This document shows positions 62,524-64,000 of a DNA stretch of 64,000 nucleotides, one piece after another. Source of the DNA: an uncultured Sphingopyxis sp. (GTDB lineage: Bacteria; Pseudomonadota; Alphaproteobacteria; Sphingomonadales; Sphingomonadaceae). The notes beneath the pieces are model-generated. The model was not told the origin of the DNA. It did not search any database and was given only the letters and a program-made list of their open reading frames with translations. The position numbers and the translations under genes are program-made. Within the stretch, counting starts at the first letter, position 1. The number at the start of each line of letters is the position of its first letter. The DNA lies in NCBI RefSeq assembly GCF_900078365.1, contig NZ_LT598653.1, forward strand, positions 1,984,001-2,048,000. The letters run 5' to 3'.

Positions 62524-62540
62524 GATGCTCTCCTGTTCCT

Positions 62541-63791
62541 TCAGATGCGTTCGATGATGATCGCGGGCGCCATGCCGCCGGCGGCGCACATGGTGACGAG
62601 ACCATAGCGGCCGCCCGAGCGTTCGAGCTCGTCGAGCGCGGTGCCGATCAGGATCGAGCCCGTCGCGCCGATCGGATGGCCGAGCGCCATCGCGCCGCCG
62701 TTGATGTTCACCTTTTCGCGGGGCAAATCGAGGTCGCGGATGAATTTCTCGGCGACGACCGAGAAGGCCTCGTTGATTTCCCAGACGTCGATGTCTTCCT
62801 TCTTGAGCCCCGCCTTCTCGAGCACCTTCTTGGCCGCCGGAACCGGGGCGTTGAGCATCAACGTCGGATCGTCGCCGATATTGGCATAGGCGACGACGCG
62901 TGCGCGCGGTTTCAGGCCGTTCTTCTCGGCATAGTCCTTCGACGTCAGCAGGATCGCCGCCGCCCCGTCGACGACGCCCGAGGAGTTGCCCGCATGGTGG
63001 AAATGCTGGATTTCGAGGTCGGGATAGCGGCGGTTGATCTGCTTCCTGAAGGTGAAGCCGCCGCCCATGTCGAAATCGGCGAGACCGGCGAAGCTCGGCT
63101 TGAGCGCCGCGAGACCCTCGGCAGTGGTTTCGGGGCGCGGGAACTCTTCACGGTCGAGCGCGACGCTGCCGTCGGGGTTGAGCACGGGCACGACCGACTT
63201 GGCGAAGCGGCCTTCCTTGATCGCCTTGTCGGCGCGCTGCTGGCTGACCAGCGCGAGCGCGTCGAGCGCCTCGCGGCTGATGCCCTCGATCGTCGCAATC
63301 GCGTCGCCGCAAATGCCCTGGTGCGATTGCGGATGCAGTTCGTCGAGCGCCTCGTGGCCGGACCCCATCAGGCGCGGCGGCAGGCCGGCATTTGCCTGTT
63401 CGGCGGCATAGGCGGTGGTATAGCTCATCATCTCGGTGCCGCCCGCGATGACGCAATCTTCCATGCCGCTCATCACGCTCGCCGCAGCGAAATTCACGCT
63501 GCTGATGCCGCCGCCGCAGAAACGATCGAGCGTCGTGCCGCTGGCCTTGGTGTCGTAACCCGCCGACAGCGCGGCCATGCGGCCGAGGTCGCCGCCCTGC
63601 TTGCCGTTCTGGCTCGACGTCGACCAGACGATGTCGTCGACGGTCGCGGTGTCGAGGTTGTTACGGTCGCGGATCGCGGCGAGGACGGTCGCGGCGAGAT
63701 GCTGCGGGTGCAGGTGCGACAGCGCGCCCTTGCCGGGCTTGCCGATCCCGCGCGGGGTGCGGACGGCGTCGATGATATAGGCTTCGGCCAT
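62541..63791 (-). CDS. Thiolase (acetyl-CoA acyltransferase)
   Basis: A 416-residue thiolase. The nucleophile is C92 in DRFCGGGISS, the His is in NGGAMALGHPIGATG, and the second Cys is in TMCAAGGMAP. The DRFCGGG context and length fit the FadA/SCP2-like degradative thiolases of sphingomonads. It is co-directional with the racemase-like gene and the dehydrogenase beyond, so it probably releases acetyl- or propionyl-CoA in the same pathway. Confidence 0.93.
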   Translation of the reverse strand: MAEAYIIDAVRTPRGIGKPGKGALSHLHPQHLAATVLAAIRDRNNLDTATVDDIVWSTSSQNGKQGGDLGRMAALSAGYDTKASGTTLDRFCGGGISSVNFAAASVMSGMEDCVIAGGTEMMSYTTAYAAEQANAGLPPRLMGSGHEALDELHPQSHQGICGDAIATIEGISREALDALALVSQQRADKAIKEGRFAKSVVPVLNPDGSVALDREEFPRPETTAEGLAALKPSFAGLADFDMGGGFTFRKQINRRYPDLEIQHFHHAGNSSGVVDGAAAILLTSKDYAEKNGLKPRARVVAYANIGDDPTLMLNAPVPAAKKVLEKAGLKKEDIDVWEINEAFSVVAEKFIRDLDLPREKVNINGGAMALGHPIGATGSILIGTALDELERSGGRYGLVTMCAAGGMAPAIIIERI

Positions 63792-63815
63792 GGAGATATT
63801 CCTTCGCTGAGAGAA

Positions 63816-64000
63816 TTAACGGGGAGCCATGCGGATCGCGCCGTCGAGGCGGACGGCCTGGCCGTTGAAATAGGTGTTGCGGACCATCTCCATCGCGAGG
63901 CTCGCATATTCCTCGGCCTTGCCGAGCCGCTTGGGGAAGGGGACCGAGGCTTCGAGGCTCTCCTTCACCTTCGGGTTCATGTTGCCGAGCAGGGGCGTAC
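63816..64000 (-). CDS. Short-chain dehydrogenase, C-terminal part only (cut by the window edge)
   Basis: Only the last ~60 residues are inside the window. They read ...TPLLGNMNPKVKESL, FPKRLGKAEEYASLAMEM, and end GQAVRLDGAIRMAPR. That ending matches HSD10/3-hydroxyacyl-CoA dehydrogenases of the SDR family. It would be the 3-hydroxyacyl-CoA oxidation step before the thiolase. The start and catalytic Tyr-Lys are outside. Confidence 0.85.
   Translation of the reverse strand, partial: TPLLGNMNPKVKESLEASVPFPKRLGKAEEYASLAMEMVRNTYFNGQAVRLDGAIRMAPR

Overview
This window is high-GC bacterial chromosome. Gene content and order point to an alphaproteobacterium of the Sphingomonadales, probably close to Sphingopyxis or Sphingomonas. 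The supporting signs are Shemin-type 5-aminolevulinate synthase, the lepB-rnc-era order, PhaR, a 1052-residue TonB-dependent receptor, the carboxyspermidine route to polyamines, and many short palindromic intergenic repeats. No rRNA, tRNA, CRISPR array, classical insertion sequence or prophage was seen. This assignment is inference; no database was searched.

Layout. 0-8.8 kb: a 5'-truncated thioredoxin-reductase-like flavoprotein; a minus-strand cluster with both enzymes of carboxy(nor)spermidine synthesis (carboxynorspermidine dehydrogenase and NspC) separated by a secreted alpha/beta hydrolase and a small DMT membrane protein; then a threonine dehydratase-like enzyme, a lipoprotein, an acetyltransferase and a cytochrome b561-YceI fusion. 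8.8-25 kb: housekeeping genes: nitroreductase-hemA, murI, plsY-dprA, topA, era-rnc-lepB, pgi and gor, with two secreted proteins.

24.5-37 kb is a propionyl-CoA assimilation locus. A PccR-like regulator is divergent from pccB, and a cluster of TTTGCAA sites lies between them. Downstream come the methylmalonyl-CoA epimerase and mutase, a methionine/homoserine sulfhydrylase-family enzyme, biotin synthase, two small secreted proteins and pccA. Biotin (bioB) serves the carboxylase and the mutase needs B12. As given, pccA is interrupted by an extra 32 bp that shifts the frame.

37-51 kb: a cyclase, an MHS-type transporter, alanine racemase, a TonB-dependent receptor with a clear terminator, phaR, proS, two small envelope proteins and RNase R. 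51-56 kb: a MmyB-type regulator/membrane protein pair, a universal stress protein, and pdhC-lpdA of the pyruvate dehydrogenase complex with a small DUF559 endonuclease gene between them inside perfect 40-bp inverted repeats. 56-64 kb: a PAP2 phosphatase, a secreted amidohydrolase, a tyrosine phosphatase, and an acyl-CoA catabolism cluster (crotonase, two acyl-CoA dehydrogenase subunits, alpha-methylacyl-CoA racemase-like protein, thiolase, and the end of a short-chain dehydrogenase).

The most notable structural theme is palindromic repeats. About nine families occur. Most sit between genes. One family (about 75 bp) lies in frame inside both rnr and pdhC, read in different frames, and another encloses the DUF559 gene like a minimal transposon.
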